Shown here piece by piece: positions 61,986-64,000 of a stretch of DNA of 64,000 nucleotides. Made by a program: the position numbers and the translations under genes. The notes under the pieces are model-generated. The model made no database searches. It had not been told where the DNA came from and saw only the letters and a list, made by a program, of their open reading frames with translations. Positions within the stretch are counted from its first letter, which is position 1. Each line of letters begins with the position of its first letter. The stretch is from Strigops habroptila (Eukaryota; Chordata; Aves; Psittaciformes; Psittacidae): contig NC_044279.2 in the NCBI RefSeq assembly GCF_004027225.2, positions 31,288,705 through 31,352,704 of the forward strand, given 5' to 3'.

Positions 61986-63960
61986 GTAAGACAGGACTAT
62001 TAATTAATTTATTTTAAATTGTTATAATAGCCTCTTGTTCTTCTGTACTCTCCTGAAAGGCACATTTTGTAATTTACCCCTGAATCTGTTTGCATATGCT
62101 ATTAAGTGTTTGTTGAAAGTGAATGAGAGGGAGACTAAAGCCTTGTGATTTATTTATTTAAAAGTATACAAAAACAGAGCAGGTTTTGTTAGTATAATTT
62201 GAATTCATGTTGAGTTACAACTGACAAAATAAGGCTCCAGCTCTTCAGGGATTCTCCAAGGAACTCTTGCACTAGTGTAAATCTCTATGCTTACTGAACT
62301 TCTTAAAATTAGTGAGGGACTTCTGAGTCAAAATACAATTGTACCTATGAAACATAAGACTAGAAGAGAACCTTTGGTATACTGAGTTCAGTTCCATGTC
62401 ATGTCAGCCTGCCATGTCATGTATTCTTTTTCAGAAAGCACTCCTCCTCTATATTAAAAATTAAGCTTTTGCTTTGGTACTGCAGTGGGTAGGTATTTTT
62501 TCCCCAGAACTTTTATCAATAATCAGCATTAATGAATCGCTGGTTAATACCCATCTGTTCTTGCCCTTCCTTGTCTTCTACCCCTTTCTATATTGAACTG
62601 TGATTATAGTCCTTCTCAGTCTTTGTTTTGTTATGTTGTTCTTGGATAGGATGTCATGGATTCTGCTATGTTAGTGGATGATGTATTTGTCATTTAAAAC
62701 AAACCAAATGTCATGTAATGTCTTTTTGTAAAACAGTCTGTTTTAATTCTGTGATCATTTCATCTTCAACTTTAACTTTGCTTCAGGCACTCTTACAAGA
62801 AAAATAGTACCTACTTTACGAAGTTACATGTCTTAAACTTCATAATTAATGTGTTTGTATTTTATATTTATTGGCAAATAATTTGAGGGAAAACAAAAGC
62901 ATCTTGGGAAGCATCAGATTTCCTCCTTGTGTTTCACACTTGTGGAACTTAAGGCTAGATTACAGAAATAAGCTCACTGGATCCATGTTCATATGAACTT
63001 TTAAGTCCTGTCCATTGATGTCATAGCTGAATGCACTAACAGCTTCTTGATACTGCATGGGAAGATCCAGTCGGATAAATAAACTGTTTCCCTCCAGGAA
63101 AAATAAATTTTAAAAAAAGGAAGGGTAGGGGGGAGGGAACGTGAGGGGCTGGAGTGAGGAAAAAGAAGCAGCAAACTGTTCCAAACATGAATACCATATG
63201 GAGGAGAACATATGCATGGACATTTCTGAGAGGTTCAGGAGAGTAACAGTGAAGAGAAAAGTCATTCCTGTTCTTGGTGAGGGGAAGGTAATGTAAGGGA
63301 AGAAAGAACGGAGTGGGCCATATGGAAAAGGGTTGTTTAAAGCTTCCTCTGTGCCTGAGAGAAAATTGCACTGGCAAAAAGATTCAAACTAAAATAAGTT
63401 TCAAAATGAAGCAGTTGCAGTTGGTTATGGCAGAGTCTGAGATGATTTATTGACTCAGAAAGTGTGCTGTAATGCTTATGAAGGAGTGACGTATCTCATT
63501 CTGAGTCCTAGAAGAAAAGATGCTTCTCACCTTGATGAGTAGGCTGTCATGTATGAATTGCAACTTTTTCCAGTTTATCTTACATAGTTCTTAATAGTTG
63601 AAGTTTGCATTGCACTGAACTTTTTAGCAGCCTTTACTCAATCTCAGGCATTTCATGATTTGCTGCAATAACAAGATTTGGGATGCAATCTTAATGGTTT
63701 ATATTGCTGCTAAGTTTTGAACAGATGCTCATAGGACCACATAAGCTTTTTTCCATTAGGTCTAACGCTTTTCTCTTTCATGTTAGTTTAAGTCTTAGGA
63801 TTCTGTGCCTCTTTGTTTTGGAATCGAGAAAATATTTTTATGCATCTTTTTCAATTCTCAAATCTGATTAAAAAAAAATTACTACTCTAGAATTCTCTTG
63901 CATAATACTGGATTTCAATAGGCTGTGGTAATTTCTTCTCTTTTTCTATCTTCTATATAG
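61986..63960. other. PPHLN1 intron 8
   Basis: About 2 kb if the candidate exon at 63961 is real. No repeat or exon recognised. The minus-strand frame at 63036-63377 (113 codons) looks like chance. Confidence 0.5.
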
Positions 63961-64000
63961 ACTCCCTGGAGTGGGAGTCTCTTTTGGACAGGGATACTGT
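63961..64000 (+). CDS. PPHLN1: Candidate start of the next PPHLN1 exon, cut by the window end
   Basis: A strong acceptor (TTTTTCTATCTTCTATATAG) ends at 63960. The following 40 bases are open in the required phase 0 and read TPWSGSLFWTGIL. Mammalian periphilin continues here with a short Gly/Ser/Thr block before LFTDQP; the match is weak (GS.LF), so this may instead be an intronic pseudo-site. Confidence 0.35.

Overview
The window is vertebrate nuclear DNA from a bird. Evidence: eight fragments of CR1 LINEs ending in the typical ATTCTATGATTCTATG-like 3' tail, two solo LTRs that resemble the TguLTR5 group of songbird and other neoavian ERVs, a classic CpG-island promoter, and two intron-rich genes with vertebrate orthologues. 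No complete gene sits in a single reading frame; nearly all long open frames are chance frames, CR1 remnants or CpG-island frames.

Layout. 1 to about 11.4 kb: no recognisable gene, presumably the region beyond the 3' end of ZCRB1; it holds a 36-bp two-copy direct repeat and A/C-rich low-complexity DNA. 11.4-24.3 kb, minus strand: ZCRB1 (U11/U12-31K, minor spliceosome), seven coding exons giving a complete 216-residue protein with an RRM and a CCHC zinc knuckle, plus an inferred 5' non-coding exon. 24.0-24.9 kb: one CpG island acting as a probable bidirectional promoter. 24.4-64.0 kb, plus strand: the 5' part of PPHLN1 (periphilin-1, HUSH silencing complex). Its start codon is split by a splice junction; six further coding exons (exons 3-8) give 261 residues in frame, with a possible extra 45-codon cassette exon and a possible next exon at the very end. 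The C-terminal TASOR-binding part lies outside the window.

The two genes are transcribed divergently from the same island: one product works in minor-intron splicing, the other in H3K9me3 silencing of retroelements. The PPHLN1 introns carry young CR1 copies. Two of them are about 98-99% identical over some 315 bp and lie in inverted orientation on either side of exons 3-5, an arrangement that could favour RNA editing or circular RNA. PPHLN1 intron 1 also holds a 30-bp near-perfect hairpin with a second hairpin overlapping its end. No bacterial-type system, CRISPR array, tRNA or rRNA gene was seen.
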